A DNA stretch of 64,000 bases from Alteromonas gilva (lineage in GTDB: Bacteria; Pseudomonadota; Gammaproteobacteria; Enterobacterales; Alteromonadaceae), in assembly GCF_028595265.1 (NCBI RefSeq), contig NZ_JAQQXP010000003.1:471934-535933 (forward strand). Direction: 5' to 3'. Below the pieces are notes generated by a model. The model did no database searches and was not told where the DNA came from. It was given only the letters and a program-made list of their open reading frames with translations. Position numbers and translations under genes: made by a program. This document shows, piece by piece, positions 26,711 to 36,058 of this stretch (positions are counted from its first letter, which is position 1; every line of letters begins with the position of its first letter).

Positions 26711-26912
26711 GCTTGGTCCTGACTATTACAAAAGTAGCTATTGTAATCAAAGACGCTGACACATGATAGTCATGCGCAGCATCGTTAGCTTGTAAAGATT
26801 AATACGTTCTATTACAGCACATATTTTTTAAGTCAGTTATGAGCCAAGCGATTATTTTTTTTGTAAACTATGCCCATTGAGTAAAGTTACTCTGCATATT
26901 TGAAGGACTTTC

Positions 26913-27941
26913 ATGCCTGCACAACCTAAAACGCTTTCTCTTTCTCAACTGGCTGAACAGGTTGGGGGAGATGTTCAGGGCGATGGCTCTGTTATGTTAA
27001 CCGGAGTGAGTACACTAAGCAGTGCAACACCGGTACAGATTTCATTCTTAACCAACGGCAAATACCGCGCTCAACTGCAAACCAGTCAGGCCGGGGCGGT
27101 GATACTGCATGCTAAAGAAGCAGAAAACTGCCCGTTGCCGGCGTTAATTCACGGCAACCCTCACGCCGCTTTTGCCCGTATTGCGCAGATTTTTGATACC
27201 ACGCCAGGGGTAGCAACAGGGCAACATGCTACCGCCCAGGTGGCAGACTCAGCAGTGCTGGGCAAGAATGTGGCGCTGGGGCCTTATTGCGTAATAGAAG
27301 AGGGCGTTGTACTGGGTGATAATGTAGTTATCGGTGCCCATACTGTGATTAGCCGCGATACCCGGATCGGCGATGGTAGTGTGATACACCCGAATGTCAC
27401 TATTTACCATAGCGTTCGCATTGGCAAACGCGTGCGTGTTCATAGCCAGACCGTTATCGGCGCCGATGGGTTTGGCTATGCCAATGATAACGGCGTGTGG
27501 TTGCCTATCCCGCAAACCGGCTCGGTGGTTATCGGTGATGACAGCCAGATTGGTGCCTCCACCACTATCGATCGTGGTGCATTGGATGACACCATTATCG
27601 GCACTAATGTGATTATCGATAATCAGGTACAAATTGCCCATAACTGTATCATTGGTGATCATAGTTGTATATGTGGTTCGACCGGTATTGCCGGCAGTGC
27701 GACCATTGGTAAATACGTCATAATTGCCGGCGGATGCGGCATCGGTGGCCACCTGAGCATTTGTGATAAAGTACAAATCACCGGCTACACCATGGTCATT
27801 AGCGATATCAAAGAGCCTGGTGTGTACTCGTCAGGCCAACCAGCTCTGCCAAACCGGGAGTGGCGCAAAAATGCCGTACGCAGCCGACAGCTGGAGCAAC
27901 TCTTTGACCGTGTAAAACAGTTAGAGAAACGCGCGGATTAG
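26913..27941 (+). CDS. lpxD: UDP-3-O-acylglucosamine N-acyltransferase
   Basis: LpxD adds the N-linked hydroxyacyl chain in lipid A synthesis. The 342 residues have the N-terminal uridine-binding domain, then many left-handed beta-helix hexapeptide repeats (from about residue 100), with the catalytic His in IAHNCIIGDHS near residue 246 and a C-terminal helix. A GAAGGA ribosome site precedes the ATG. Usually lpxD lies between skp and fabZ; here it stands alone between ettA and glyA, so it may be a second copy. Confidence 0.93.
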   Translation: MPAQPKTLSLSQLAEQVGGDVQGDGSVMLTGVSTLSSATPVQISFLTNGKYRAQLQTSQAGAVILHAKEAENCPLPALIHGNPHAAFARIAQIFDTTPGVATGQHATAQVADSAVLGKNVALGPYCVIEEGVVLGDNVVIGAHTVISRDTRIGDGSVIHPNVTIYHSVRIGKRVRVHSQTVIGADGFGYANDNGVWLPIPQTGSVVIGDDSQIGASTTIDRGALDDTIIGTNVIIDNQVQIAHNCIIGDHSCICGSTGIAGSATIGKYVIIAGGCGIGGHLSICDKVQITGYTMVISDIKEPGVYSSGQPALPNREWRKNAVRSRQLEQLFDRVKQLEKRAD

Positions 27942-28299
27942 TGCCACTGAGTGATTAAGCGGTAGTAACCGGCTTATACCTAAATACCTGATCGTTATTG
28001 CTTAGAATAAAGTTTGTGTATTGAGGATTTGCCTGTTGCTGCCGGTAACGATTCGATATCAATTTATTATTACCAAATTAATCAGTGTATTAGGTGTTTA
28101 AGCGCGTGTTCCATGTGGTTTTGCGTTGAGCGTTTTTAAGGCTTGCCTGACTATTGTATCTGACAGTTGACAGCTGCGAATAAAAATTAGCCGCTAAATT
28201 GTCATAAATCAGCCATAAACCAGTATACATAACACGTAAAATGACTAGAATATGCCGTTCAAATTTAGATGCGACCCACTAACGCAGTAAGGAGCCTTC
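27942..28299. other. Intergenic region between lpxD and glyA
   Basis: These 358 bases hold no convincing gene. A weak hairpin just after lpxD (27956-27975, TAAGC-GGT pairing with ACC-G-GCTTA) may act as a poor terminator. A possible glyA promoter is TTGTCA at 28199-28204 with TATACA at 28224-28229, but its 19-base spacer is long. I see no PurR-like palindrome or known riboswitch. Confidence 0.4.
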
Positions 28300-29556
28300 A
28301 TGTTACCGCGCCAAATGAATATTGCCGATTTTGATCCGGAATTAGCCGCCGCGATAGATAAAGAAAATCAACGTCAGGAACATCACATTGAACTGATTGC
28401 ATCAGAAAACTATTGCAGTCCTCGTGTATTGGAAGCCCAGGGGTCGCAATTAACTAACAAATACGCCGAAGGTTATCCGGGCAAGCGTTATTATGGCGGT
28501 TGTGAATACGTCGATATCGTCGAAGAACTTGCGATAGAACGGGCAAAACAACTGTTTGGCGCTGAATATGCCAACGTGCAGCCACACTCAGGATCGCAGG
28601 CAAACTCAGCCGTATTCATGGCACTACTCGATGCTGGCGACACCGTACTGGGCATGAGCTTATCTGAAGGTGGCCACCTGACGCACGGCGCTCACGTTAA
28701 CTTTTCTGGCAAAACTTACAACGCGGTGCAGTATGGCCTGAATGAAGAAACCGGCGAAATCGATTACGATCAGGTTGAAGCATTAGCACAAGAGCATAAG
28801 CCAAAGATGATCATCGGTGGCTTCTCTGCTTATTCAGGCATTGTTGACTGGCAGCGTTTCCGCGCAATCGCTGACAAAGTGGGTGCCTATCTGATGGTTG
28901 ATATGGCGCACGTGGCGGGCTTGATTGCGGCCGGTGTCTATCCAAATCCACTGCCGCATGCACACGTGGTAACCACTACAACACATAAAACATTAGCGGG
29001 TCCTCGTGGTGGTTTGATCCTGTCGGCCTGTGGTGATGAAACCCTGTACAAAAAATTCAACAGTTCGGTGTTCCCGGGTAACCAGGGCGGTCCTCTGTGT
29101 CACGTTATTGCCGCCAAGGCGGTAGCCTTCAAAGAAGCGCTTGAGCCTGATTTTAAGACGTACCAGCAGCAGGTGGTAACCAATGCCAAGGCGATGGTTA
29201 GTGTGATGCAGGAACGCGGCTATAAAATTGTCTCTAACGGCACTGATAACCACTTGTTCCTGTTGGATCTTATCGATAAAGATATCACCGGCAAAGACGC
29301 CGATGCCGCACTGGGTCGCGCCAATATTACCGTGAATAAAAACTCCGTCCCTAAAGATCCCCGTTCTCCCTTTGTGACCAGCGGTCTGCGCATTGGTACC
29401 CCGGCTATTACCCGTCGCGGTTTTGGCGCAGATGAAGCCAGACAGGTTGCCAACTGGATTTGTGATGTACTGGACAATCTGGGCGATGAAAGTGTTGAAC
29501 GTCGTGTTCAACAGGAAGTAATTGAGCTGTGTTCACGCTTTCCGGTTTACGCTTAA
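28300..29556 (+). CDS. glyA: Serine hydroxymethyltransferase
   Basis: GlyA converts serine and tetrahydrofolate to glycine and 5,10-methylene-THF with PLP. The 418 residues match the family. The PLP lysine lies in TTTTHKTLAGPRGG near residue 230, and ASENYCSPRVLEAQGS near the N-terminus is typical. A strong AAGGAG ribosome site sits before the ATG. nrdR follows 68 bases downstream. Confidence 0.98.
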   Translation: MLPRQMNIADFDPELAAAIDKENQRQEHHIELIASENYCSPRVLEAQGSQLTNKYAEGYPGKRYYGGCEYVDIVEELAIERAKQLFGAEYANVQPHSGSQANSAVFMALLDAGDTVLGMSLSEGGHLTHGAHVNFSGKTYNAVQYGLNEETGEIDYDQVEALAQEHKPKMIIGGFSAYSGIVDWQRFRAIADKVGAYLMVDMAHVAGLIAAGVYPNPLPHAHVVTTTTHKTLAGPRGGLILSACGDETLYKKFNSSVFPGNQGGPLCHVIAAKAVAFKEALEPDFKTYQQQVVTNAKAMVSVMQERGYKIVSNGTDNHLFLLDLIDKDITGKDADAALGRANITVNKNSVPKDPRSPFVTSGLRIGTPAITRRGFGADEARQVANWICDVLDNLGDESVERRVQQEVIELCSRFPVYA

Positions 29557-29579
29557 CAGGCTTGATACCGCCGCACGCA

Positions 29580-29602
29580 GGCCCGATATTGAGCGTCGGG
29601 CC
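29580..29602 (+). terminator. Hairpin between glyA and nrdR
   Basis: GGCCCGA at 29580-29586 pairs with TCGGGCC at 29596-29602 around a 9-base loop. It has no T-run directly after, so it may reduce rather than stop read-through into nrdR. Confidence 0.4.
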
Positions 29603-29624
29603 ATAAGCTTTACAGGAGCGTTTA

Positions 29625-30074
29625 ATGCATTGCCCGTTCTGCTCGGCAGAAGAAACCAAAGTTATCGATTCTCGCTTAGTTGCTGAGGGCCATCAGGTGC
29701 GTCGGCGCCGCGAATGTGCCGATTGCCATGAACGCTTTACAACCTTTGAAAGCGCCGAACTGGTGATGCCGCGAGTGATTAAGCGCGACGGCACCCGCGA
29801 GCCATTTAACGAAGAGAAACTGCGGGCAGGTTTGCAACGGGCGCTCGAAAAGCGGCCGGTCAGCACCGAAAAAGTCGAGCAATGTGTGTTACAGTTAAAG
29901 TCCACGCTGCGTGCCACCGGTGAACGGGAAGTCGAGAGCGCGTTTTTAGGCAACCTGATTATGGATGCCCTGAAAGAGCTCGATAAAGTGGCTTATGTGC
30001 GCTTTGCCTCGGTTTATCGCTCCTTTGAAGATATTAAAGAGTTTGGTGAAGAGATAGCCAGACTCGGGGATTAG
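29625..30074 (+). CDS. nrdR: Transcriptional repressor NrdR
   Basis: NrdR represses ribonucleotide reductase operons by binding NrdR boxes when dATP/ATP levels are high. The 149 residues have the N-terminal zinc ribbon (MHCPFC, then CADCHERFTTFE) and an ATP-cone domain (about 49-139). It sits directly before ribD (5-base gap), as in many gammaproteobacteria. Confidence 0.98.
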   Translation: MHCPFCSAEETKVIDSRLVAEGHQVRRRRECADCHERFTTFESAELVMPRVIKRDGTREPFNEEKLRAGLQRALEKRPVSTEKVEQCVLQLKSTLRATGEREVESAFLGNLIMDALKELDKVAYVRFASVYRSFEDIKEFGEEIARLGD

Positions 30075-30079
30075 TTCCC

Positions 30080-31216
30080 ATGTCCCATGTTACGCCAACC
30101 CCTCTTTTAAAAACCGATGAATACTGGATGGCGCGAGCTGTTCAGCTGGCGGCCAGGGGCCGTTATACCACTTCTCCCAATCCCCGTGTTGGCTGCGTCA
30201 TTGTCAAAAATAATCAGGCTATCGGTGAGGGGTATCACATTCAGGCGGGTACCCCCCACGCAGAAGTCCACGCATTAAGAGCGGCCGGCGATAATGCGGC
30301 CGGCGCTACCGCTTATGTAACGTTGGAACCCTGCAGTCATACAGGCAGAACGCCGCCTTGCGCTGAGGCTCTTGTAACTGCGCAGGTAGCCAGGGTGGTC
30401 GTGGCGATGACAGATCCTAATCCACAGGTCAGTGGACGTGGTATTGCCCGTCTTGAAGCCGCTGGCATTGCCGTTACCCAGGGCGTGCTGACTCAGCAGG
30501 CAAAAGCGCTTAACCCGGGCTTTATAAAACGTATGGAAACTGGCTTACCCTGGGTGAGGGTCAAACTGGCCAGCAGTCTGGACGGTAAAATCGCCCTGGC
30601 TAATGGCAACAGTCAATGGATCACGGGGCCGGCAGCACGGCGCGATGTGCAGCGTTTCAGAGCGCAAAGCTGCGCCATTATTACCGGCAGTGGCACGGTC
30701 AGCAAAGATGAGCCGAGTTTGTTGGTACGTCCGGAGCAGGCGCGAATAACAGACTATCCGCTGGCAATTGTGCGTCAGCCACTGCGGGTGGTGATTGACT
30801 CACAGCAACAGCTGTCGCCGCAGAGGCAAATGTTTAATGATGGGCATCCGGTATTGCTGGTCAATAGTCATGTGCAAACGGGTTTTGCTGCGGCCGTCGA
30901 ACAGTTTACTGCACCGCACTCGCCGGCGGGCAAAACAGATCTCAATGCCGTGCTTAGTGAGCTGGGCTCGCGGGGTATCAATGAGCTGTGGGTCGAAGGC
31001 GGTGCGGGGTTAGCCGGGGCCTTTATTAGCGCTGGTCTGGTTGACGAACTGATTATATATCAGGCGCCCAAATTGCTGGGTGACAAAGGTTTATCGATGG
31101 TTAATTTGCCCGGCTATGAGCAGGTAAACGAAGCACCACACTTGAAATTGATCGACATCAGACATATAGCACAAGACATTCGACTGACTTATCAGTGGGT
31201 CACTGACGGGTCATAA
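30080..31216 (+). CDS. ribD: Bifunctional riboflavin deaminase/reductase
   Basis: RibD carries out two steps of riboflavin synthesis: deamination of the pyrimidine by the N-terminal domain and sugar reduction by the C-terminal domain. The deaminase zinc site is visible as HAEVHAL and PCSHTGRTPPCAEAL (about residues 55-95). The reductase domain starts near residue 155 (VRVKLASSLDGKIAL). The 378 residues are full length. It is followed by ribE after a 64-base gap. Confidence 0.97.
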   Translation: MSHVTPTPLLKTDEYWMARAVQLAARGRYTTSPNPRVGCVIVKNNQAIGEGYHIQAGTPHAEVHALRAAGDNAAGATAYVTLEPCSHTGRTPPCAEALVTAQVARVVVAMTDPNPQVSGRGIARLEAAGIAVTQGVLTQQAKALNPGFIKRMETGLPWVRVKLASSLDGKIALANGNSQWITGPAARRDVQRFRAQSCAIITGSGTVSKDEPSLLVRPEQARITDYPLAIVRQPLRVVIDSQQQLSPQRQMFNDGHPVLLVNSHVQTGFAAAVEQFTAPHSPAGKTDLNAVLSELGSRGINELWVEGGAGLAGAFISAGLVDELIIYQAPKLLGDKGLSMVNLPGYEQVNEAPHLKLIDIRHIAQDIRLTYQWVTDGS

Positions 31217-31280
31217 TAGCGGGCAACGCAGCGTTACTGCGTATGCCTTTTACTCAAAAATGTACACTGAGACTACCGTT

Positions 31281-31940
31281 ATGTTTACTGGAATTGTTGC
31301 AGCACTGGGCACCATCGAGTCGATGACCGACCGCGGTGAAGCTATTCGGCTCAAGGTCGCCAGCGGCAAGCTCGATATGACCGATGTAGCCCTCGGCGAT
31401 AGCATTGCCACCAATGGGGTGTGTCTGACCGTGGTGGATTTCAGTCAGCACCATTACAGCGCCGATGTGTCAGCGGAAACGATTCGCCTGACCGGGTTTG
31501 CCCATTATTCGCCGGGTATGCAGGTAAACCTTGAAAAAGCCATGCAGGTGGGTGACCGTTTTGGTGGTCATATTGTGTCGGGTCATGTGGATGGCGTTGG
31601 CGAGGTGTCAAAGGTCATTCCTCACAGTGACTATGTGGAGATCTGGATCAAAGCACCTGATGATTTAGCGCGCTATATTGCCCACAAAGGCAGCATTACC
31701 GTTGATGGTGTGAGCCTGACGGTGAACAAGGTTAATGGCAGTGAATTTATGCTATGGATTATTCCCCACACTTTGCAGGAAACCGTGTTGGGAACCTATA
31801 AAACCGGTACCCGGGTAAACCTGGAGGTGGACGTTATTGCCCGCTACCTGGAAAGACTGATGCTCGGCGACCAAGCCGCGAATAAGAAAAACGATATCAG
31901 TCTGGAATTTCTCGCCGAACACGGCTATTTAAAAAAATAA
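31281..31940 (+). CDS. ribE: Riboflavin synthase, alpha chain
   Basis: This enzyme dismutates two molecules of 6,7-dimethyl-8-ribityllumazine to riboflavin. The 219 residues are two tandem lumazine-binding domains, the first starting MFTGIVAALG and the second near residue 98. I place the start at 31281 because the family begins MFTGI; an in-frame ATG at 31260 would add 7 residues. It is called ribC in E. coli. Confidence 0.96.
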   Translation: MFTGIVAALGTIESMTDRGEAIRLKVASGKLDMTDVALGDSIATNGVCLTVVDFSQHHYSADVSAETIRLTGFAHYSPGMQVNLEKAMQVGDRFGGHIVSGHVDGVGEVSKVIPHSDYVEIWIKAPDDLARYIAHKGSITVDGVSLTVNKVNGSEFMLWIIPHTLQETVLGTYKTGTRVNLEVDVIARYLERLMLGDQAANKKNDISLEFLAEHGYLKK

Positions 31941-31960
31941 CCCTACAAGAAACTATATTT

Positions 31961-33061
31961 ATGCCACTGAATACTACCGCAGAAATTATTGAAGATATCA
32001 AACAAGGTAAGATGGTCATTCTGATGGATGATGAAGATCGCGAAAACGAAGGCGATCTCATTATGGCAGCAGAACACATTACGCCGGAAGCGATTAACTT
32101 TATGGTTAAACATGCCCGCGGATTGGTGTGCTTACCCATGACTGCTGAGCGCTGCCAACTGCTCAACCTGCCATTAATGGTAGACCGCAATAAAGCGCAG
32201 TTCTCGACTAACTTTACGGTCTCTATCGAAGCGGCTGAAGGGGTTACAACCGGTATTTCAGCGGCCGATCGTGCGACCACCATTCTGGCCGCAGTTGCCC
32301 CGGATGCCGCCGCCAAAGACATTGTTCAGCCCGGTCATATTTTTCCGCTCATCGCCAAAGACGGTGGTGTACTGAACCGTGCCGGTCATACCGAAGCGGG
32401 GGTTGATTTAGCGCGGCTTGCAGGTTGTGAACCGGCCGCGGTGATTGTCGAAATACTCAATGATGACGGCAGCATGGCACGACGTCCTCAGCTTGAAACC
32501 TTTGCTAAAGAGCATGATATCAAGATTGGTACGATCGCCGACCTGATTGAATATCGAAACCTGAACGAGACCACCATTAAAAAGGTGGCAACCTGTCAGC
32601 TTCCTACCCAGTACGGTGAGTTTGAATTACATACTTTCAAAGACGTTATCGATAACCAACTGCACTTTGCGCTTAAAAAAGGCGATATCAAAGCCGAGGA
32701 ACCGACCCTGGTCCGGGTACATTTACATAATACCTTAAGTGATCTGCTTGGTTCGACGCGGGGCATTTCCCGCTCAATGACCCTGCCGGATGCCATGCAG
32801 AAAATTGCCGATAACGGTGGCGTGTTGGTGCTGCTGGGCAAAGAAGAAGATCTTGAGTCGCAGTTAACTCGCTTTGCGGCGGAAGATCGCGGCGAACAGC
32901 CCGTGGGTAAAAACTGGCAGGGCTCATCGCGGACGGTCGGTGTGGGCAGTCAGATTCTGTCTGCAATGGGGGTGCAAAAAATGCGTTTATTAAGCAAACC
33001 CATCAAATATCATGCGCTGTCCGGGTTTGGTCTTGAGGTTGTGGAGTATATTCACGACTAA
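31961..33061 (+). CDS. ribBX: RibBX: DHBP synthase fused to a degenerate GTP cyclohydrolase II-like domain
   Basis: The N-terminal domain (about 1-205) is a full 3,4-dihydroxy-2-butanone-4-phosphate synthase, with DDEDRENEGDLI and HTEAGVDLARLAG. The C-terminal domain (about 210-366) has the overall GTP cyclohydrolase II pattern but lacks the three zinc-binding cysteines: the segment VRVHLHNTLSDLLGST replaces the usual Cys-containing loop. It is therefore unlikely to hydrolyse GTP. This matches the RibBX hybrid type known in Shewanella and other proteobacteria, in which a separate ribA does that step. It lies in the ribE-ribBX-ribH order. Confidence 0.93.
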   Translation: MPLNTTAEIIEDIKQGKMVILMDDEDRENEGDLIMAAEHITPEAINFMVKHARGLVCLPMTAERCQLLNLPLMVDRNKAQFSTNFTVSIEAAEGVTTGISAADRATTILAAVAPDAAAKDIVQPGHIFPLIAKDGGVLNRAGHTEAGVDLARLAGCEPAAVIVEILNDDGSMARRPQLETFAKEHDIKIGTIADLIEYRNLNETTIKKVATCQLPTQYGEFELHTFKDVIDNQLHFALKKGDIKAEEPTLVRVHLHNTLSDLLGSTRGISRSMTLPDAMQKIADNGGVLVLLGKEEDLESQLTRFAAEDRGEQPVGKNWQGSSRTVGVGSQILSAMGVQKMRLLSKPIKYHALSGFGLEVVEYIHD

Positions 33062-33133
33062 CGATTGGGTTTTGGCGCTGATGTGGTATACTTCGCGCCG
33101 TTTTTCATACGGGTTTTATACAGGGTTTGGGCT

Positions 33134-33610
33134 ATGCAGGTTATCGAAGGTAATATCCGCGCGACGGGCAAAAAATTTGCCATTGTTGTATCACGTTTTA
33201 ACAGTTTTGTGGTTGAAAGCTTGCTGGAAGGCGCGCTTGATACGCTGGAACGCCATGGCGAAGTAAGCGATGATGATGTTACCCTGGTACGGGTACCGGG
33301 TGCGTATGAGCTGCCGGTTGCAGCCAAAAAACTAGCAGAATCGAAAAAGTTCGACGCTATTATTGCGTTGGGCGCGGTTATTCGTGGCGGCACGCCTCAT
33401 TTTGATTTTGTTGCCGGCGAATGCAACAAAGGTCTTGCTCAGGTTTCACTGGAGTATGGTTTGCCTGTTTCATTTGGTGTGATTACCACTGACTCGATTG
33501 AGCAAGCCATTGAGCGTTCAGGCACCAAAGCCGGTAATAAAGGCTCTGAAGCGGCCCTGGGTGCACTGGAAATGGTCAATGTCATGTCTTCTCTCGACGA
33601 TCTGATCTAA
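33134..33610 (+). CDS. ribH: 6,7-dimethyl-8-ribityllumazine synthase
   Basis: RibH condenses the RibD pathway product with DHBP to make lumazine. The 158 residues contain VSRFNSFV, RVPGAYELP and GAVIRGGTPHFDFV, all active-site blocks. I choose the ATG at 33134 (MQVIEGN); the frame is open to 33065 but the extra 23 residues do not match the family. nusB follows after 10 bases. Confidence 0.97.
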   Translation: MQVIEGNIRATGKKFAIVVSRFNSFVVESLLEGALDTLERHGEVSDDDVTLVRVPGAYELPVAAKKLAESKKFDAIIALGAVIRGGTPHFDFVAGECNKGLAQVSLEYGLPVSFGVITTDSIEQAIERSGTKAGNKGSEAALGALEMVNVMSSLDDLI

Positions 33611-33620
33611 GGATATTTTT

Positions 33621-34043
33621 GTGAAAGTATCTCCTCGTCGTCGTGCCCGTGAACTGGCTGTTCAGGGCATCTATTCATGGCAAATGAGCCGCAATGCGGT
33701 TGAACAGGTAGAGCTTAGCCTGGCTACCAGTAATGATATGAAAAAAGTCGATATGCCTTACTTTCAGTTGTTGCTACGCGGTGTGGTTAAACAAGCCTCT
33801 CATCTCGACGCTGCTATCAAACCCTATTTAGGCCGTCTGCCGGAAGAACTCGATCCTATCGAAAAGGCGATTTTACGCCTCGCTACCTTTGAACTAACCG
33901 AGCAGATGGATGTCCCATACAAGGTCATCATTAACGAAGCTATAGAACTTGCCAAGTCCTTTGGGGCTGAGGAAAGCCACAAATTTATTAATGGCGCGCT
34001 GGATAAAGCGGTTAAAACCCTGCGTCGGGACGAACGCGGTTAA
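33621..34043 (+). CDS. nusB: Transcription antitermination factor NusB
   Basis: NusB with NusE binds boxA and supports antitermination of rRNA operons. The 140 residues are all-helical and full length, with RRRARELAVQGIYSWQ at the start. The start codon is GTG. ribH-nusB-thiL-pgpA is a conserved order. A boxA-like element for this factor is visible at the other end of the window in the rrn leader. Confidence 0.97.
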   Translation: MKVSPRRRARELAVQGIYSWQMSRNAVEQVELSLATSNDMKKVDMPYFQLLLRGVVKQASHLDAAIKPYLGRLPEELDPIEKAILRLATFELTEQMDVPYKVIINEAIELAKSFGAEESHKFINGALDKAVKTLRRDERG

Positions 34044-34112
34044 GTCATTCAGGTTTCATCGTTTGTGGGCATTATGCTCGTTGTTGTTCAACCTTAATAT
34101 TTCCGGATTACA

Positions 34113-35087
34113 GTGAAAGAGTTTGACCTGATAAAACGGTATTTTGCCCAAGGCGGTCATACCCGTAAGGATGTGCTGCTGGGTATTGGCGATGATTGTG
34201 CTGTCACTAAGGTGCCAGAAAATCAACATCTTGCCATAACTACCGACACCCTCATCAGTGGTGTGCACTTTTTAGCTGACGCCCCTGCGCGGTCGGTAGC
34301 CTACAAAGCGGTGGCTGTGAACCTCAGCGACCTTGCTGCCGCCGGTGCTGAGCCTGCCTGGATCAGCCTGTCATTGTCGTTACCTTCATACGATCAGGCA
34401 TGGGTTGACGAATTTGTTAAAGGGCTTTTTGAGCTAACCGAATATTATTCTGTGCAACTCATCGGTGGTGATACGGTGACAGGGCCACTGGCTCTCACTA
34501 TCACCGCTCAGGGGTTTGTGCCACCTAATACTGAGTTACGACGCAGTACCGCCAAACCTGGCGACTGGATTTACGTTACCGGCAATCTGGGTGATGCCGG
34601 GGCTGGCCTGGATATCTTACAAGGTAAGGTTGAGGCCAGCGGCGAAGACCGTGATTATCTGATAAACCGTCATTATTACCCGACGCCTCGTGTCATGGCC
34701 GGTACTGCTTTACGTCGTACCGCGAATGCATGTATCGATGTATCGGACGGGCTGGTGGCCGATCTCACGCATATCCTCAATGGTTCCGGGTGTGGCGCAA
34801 CGGTGCATGTCGATCGTTTGCCGGTTTCCTCAGCGTTGTTTGACACGGTTGGTGCGCAACAGGCTTACCGTTATGCATTGTCTGCCGGCGATGACTATGA
34901 GCTGGTATTTACGGTTAACGAAGAACAGCGCGGCAACCTTGAAACATCGCTGACTAACGCCAATGTGAAAGCAACGTGTATTGGCCAGATTACCGGATAT
35001 GCGGGTCAACTGGACTTGCGATTGTATGATGCCAGGTACGAGTTAGACGACGACGCAGGTTACGAACACCGCTTTAAGCATGGATAA
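34113..35087 (+). CDS. thiL: Thiamine-monophosphate kinase
   Basis: ThiL phosphorylates thiamine monophosphate to the active diphosphate. The 324 residues show the PurM-like fold motifs GIGDDCAV, DTLISGVHF and LGDAGAGLDIL. The start is GTG, and the end overlaps pgpA by 8 bases. It stands 69 bases after nusB. Confidence 0.97.
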   Translation: MKEFDLIKRYFAQGGHTRKDVLLGIGDDCAVTKVPENQHLAITTDTLISGVHFLADAPARSVAYKAVAVNLSDLAAAGAEPAWISLSLSLPSYDQAWVDEFVKGLFELTEYYSVQLIGGDTVTGPLALTITAQGFVPPNTELRRSTAKPGDWIYVTGNLGDAGAGLDILQGKVEASGEDRDYLINRHYYPTPRVMAGTALRRTANACIDVSDGLVADLTHILNGSGCGATVHVDRLPVSSALFDTVGAQQAYRYALSAGDDYELVFTVNEEQRGNLETSLTNANVKATCIGQITGYAGQLDLRLYDARYELDDDAGYEHRFKHG

Positions 35088-35559
35088 AATTCTCAGATCC
35101 CGTGTTTCACTGAAAAATCCCGTGCATTTTTTAGCGCTTGGATTTGGCAGCGGTCTTATACCTTTAATGCCAGGCACCTTTGGTTCGTTGGCTGCATTAC
35201 CCTTATTGCTACCCTTTGTATGGCTTGGCCCGACTGCCTTATTGCTGGCTGCAGTGCTGGCAAGCATAGTGGGTATCTACTTATGCGGCAAAACAGCCAG
35301 CGATATGCAGGTGCACGATCACGGTTCAATTGTGTGGGATGAAGTCGCGGGTATCTTACTGACCTTCCTGTGGGTCCCACTTACGCCGCTGACGGTTGTA
35401 GTCGGGTTTGTATTATTTCGCTTCTATGACATTTTGAAACCCTGGCCCATTAAGCCCATCGATAAATACATTCATGGCGGCTTTGGCATCATGCTCGACG
35501 ATATTGTTGCCGGTATTATGGCTTGTCTGAGTCTGCATGCCCTGATGCTGTTGCTGTAA
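35080..35559 (+). CDS. pgpA: Phosphatidylglycerophosphatase A
   Basis: PgpA dephosphorylates phosphatidylglycerol phosphate in the inner membrane. The 159 residues have several membrane helices and the conserved blocks GFGSGLIPLMPGTFGS and IVWDEVAGI. The start overlaps thiL, so the two are co-translated. Confidence 0.96.
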   Translation: MDKILRSRVSLKNPVHFLALGFGSGLIPLMPGTFGSLAALPLLLPFVWLGPTALLLAAVLASIVGIYLCGKTASDMQVHDHGSIVWDEVAGILLTFLWVPLTPLTVVVGFVLFRFYDILKPWPIKPIDKYIHGGFGIMLDDIVAGIMACLSLHALMLLL

Positions 35560-36058
35560 CGTCTCGGTAACCGCAATCCTCTGACAATAACTCCCTTCAC
35601 CCTGATGAGTAAAAACCAGGTGGCTCTGCTGCTTAGGTTAATCATAAGTGGGCATGAGACGTCCGTTAACCTAAAGTCCGAATTACCATTGAGTAGCAAC
35701 GCTGGCCATAGGCTAACAGGAATGTATGCCTGCACAGCGGCAAACAATCTCTAAGCCAGTGTGTCCGGTGACTTTCTTTATCGCCCTCACTGAGTTAAAA
35801 ATGAAAAGGCAATTCATCAGAATGTCCAGCTTATCGGGGCAGGGTTTTAATTGTGTTGCCGGAGCGTGTAAATGGTTTGCTTATGCAGACATTCCACTTG
35901 CTTCAGCAGGTAAACTACGAAAACGTACAATTATTGGGTATGGTATGCTGATAGCGTAGTAAGCAACATAAGCTAAATCGTTATGTGAAAGTTGACCGAC
36001 CAAACGTTGGTTTCGATACATTCATCCATCTGATTTATTGTTTAGACCCAGGGGCGCT
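35560..36058. other. Intergenic region upstream of a membrane protein gene
   Basis: These 499 bases hold only short ORFs with no family resemblance or ribosome site. An 8-bp inverted repeat (TAGGTTAA at 35634-35641, TTAACCTA at 35666-35673) is present. A possible promoter is TTGACC at 35992-35997 with a weak GATACA at 36015-36020. A palindrome-like ACCAA-N3-TTGGT lies between the two boxes, where a repressor could bind. Confidence 0.35.

Noticed and set aside
35726..35959. 77-codon ORF upstream of the unknown membrane protein
   Set aside because: No ribosome site and no protein-like pattern; probably chance in a non-coding gap.
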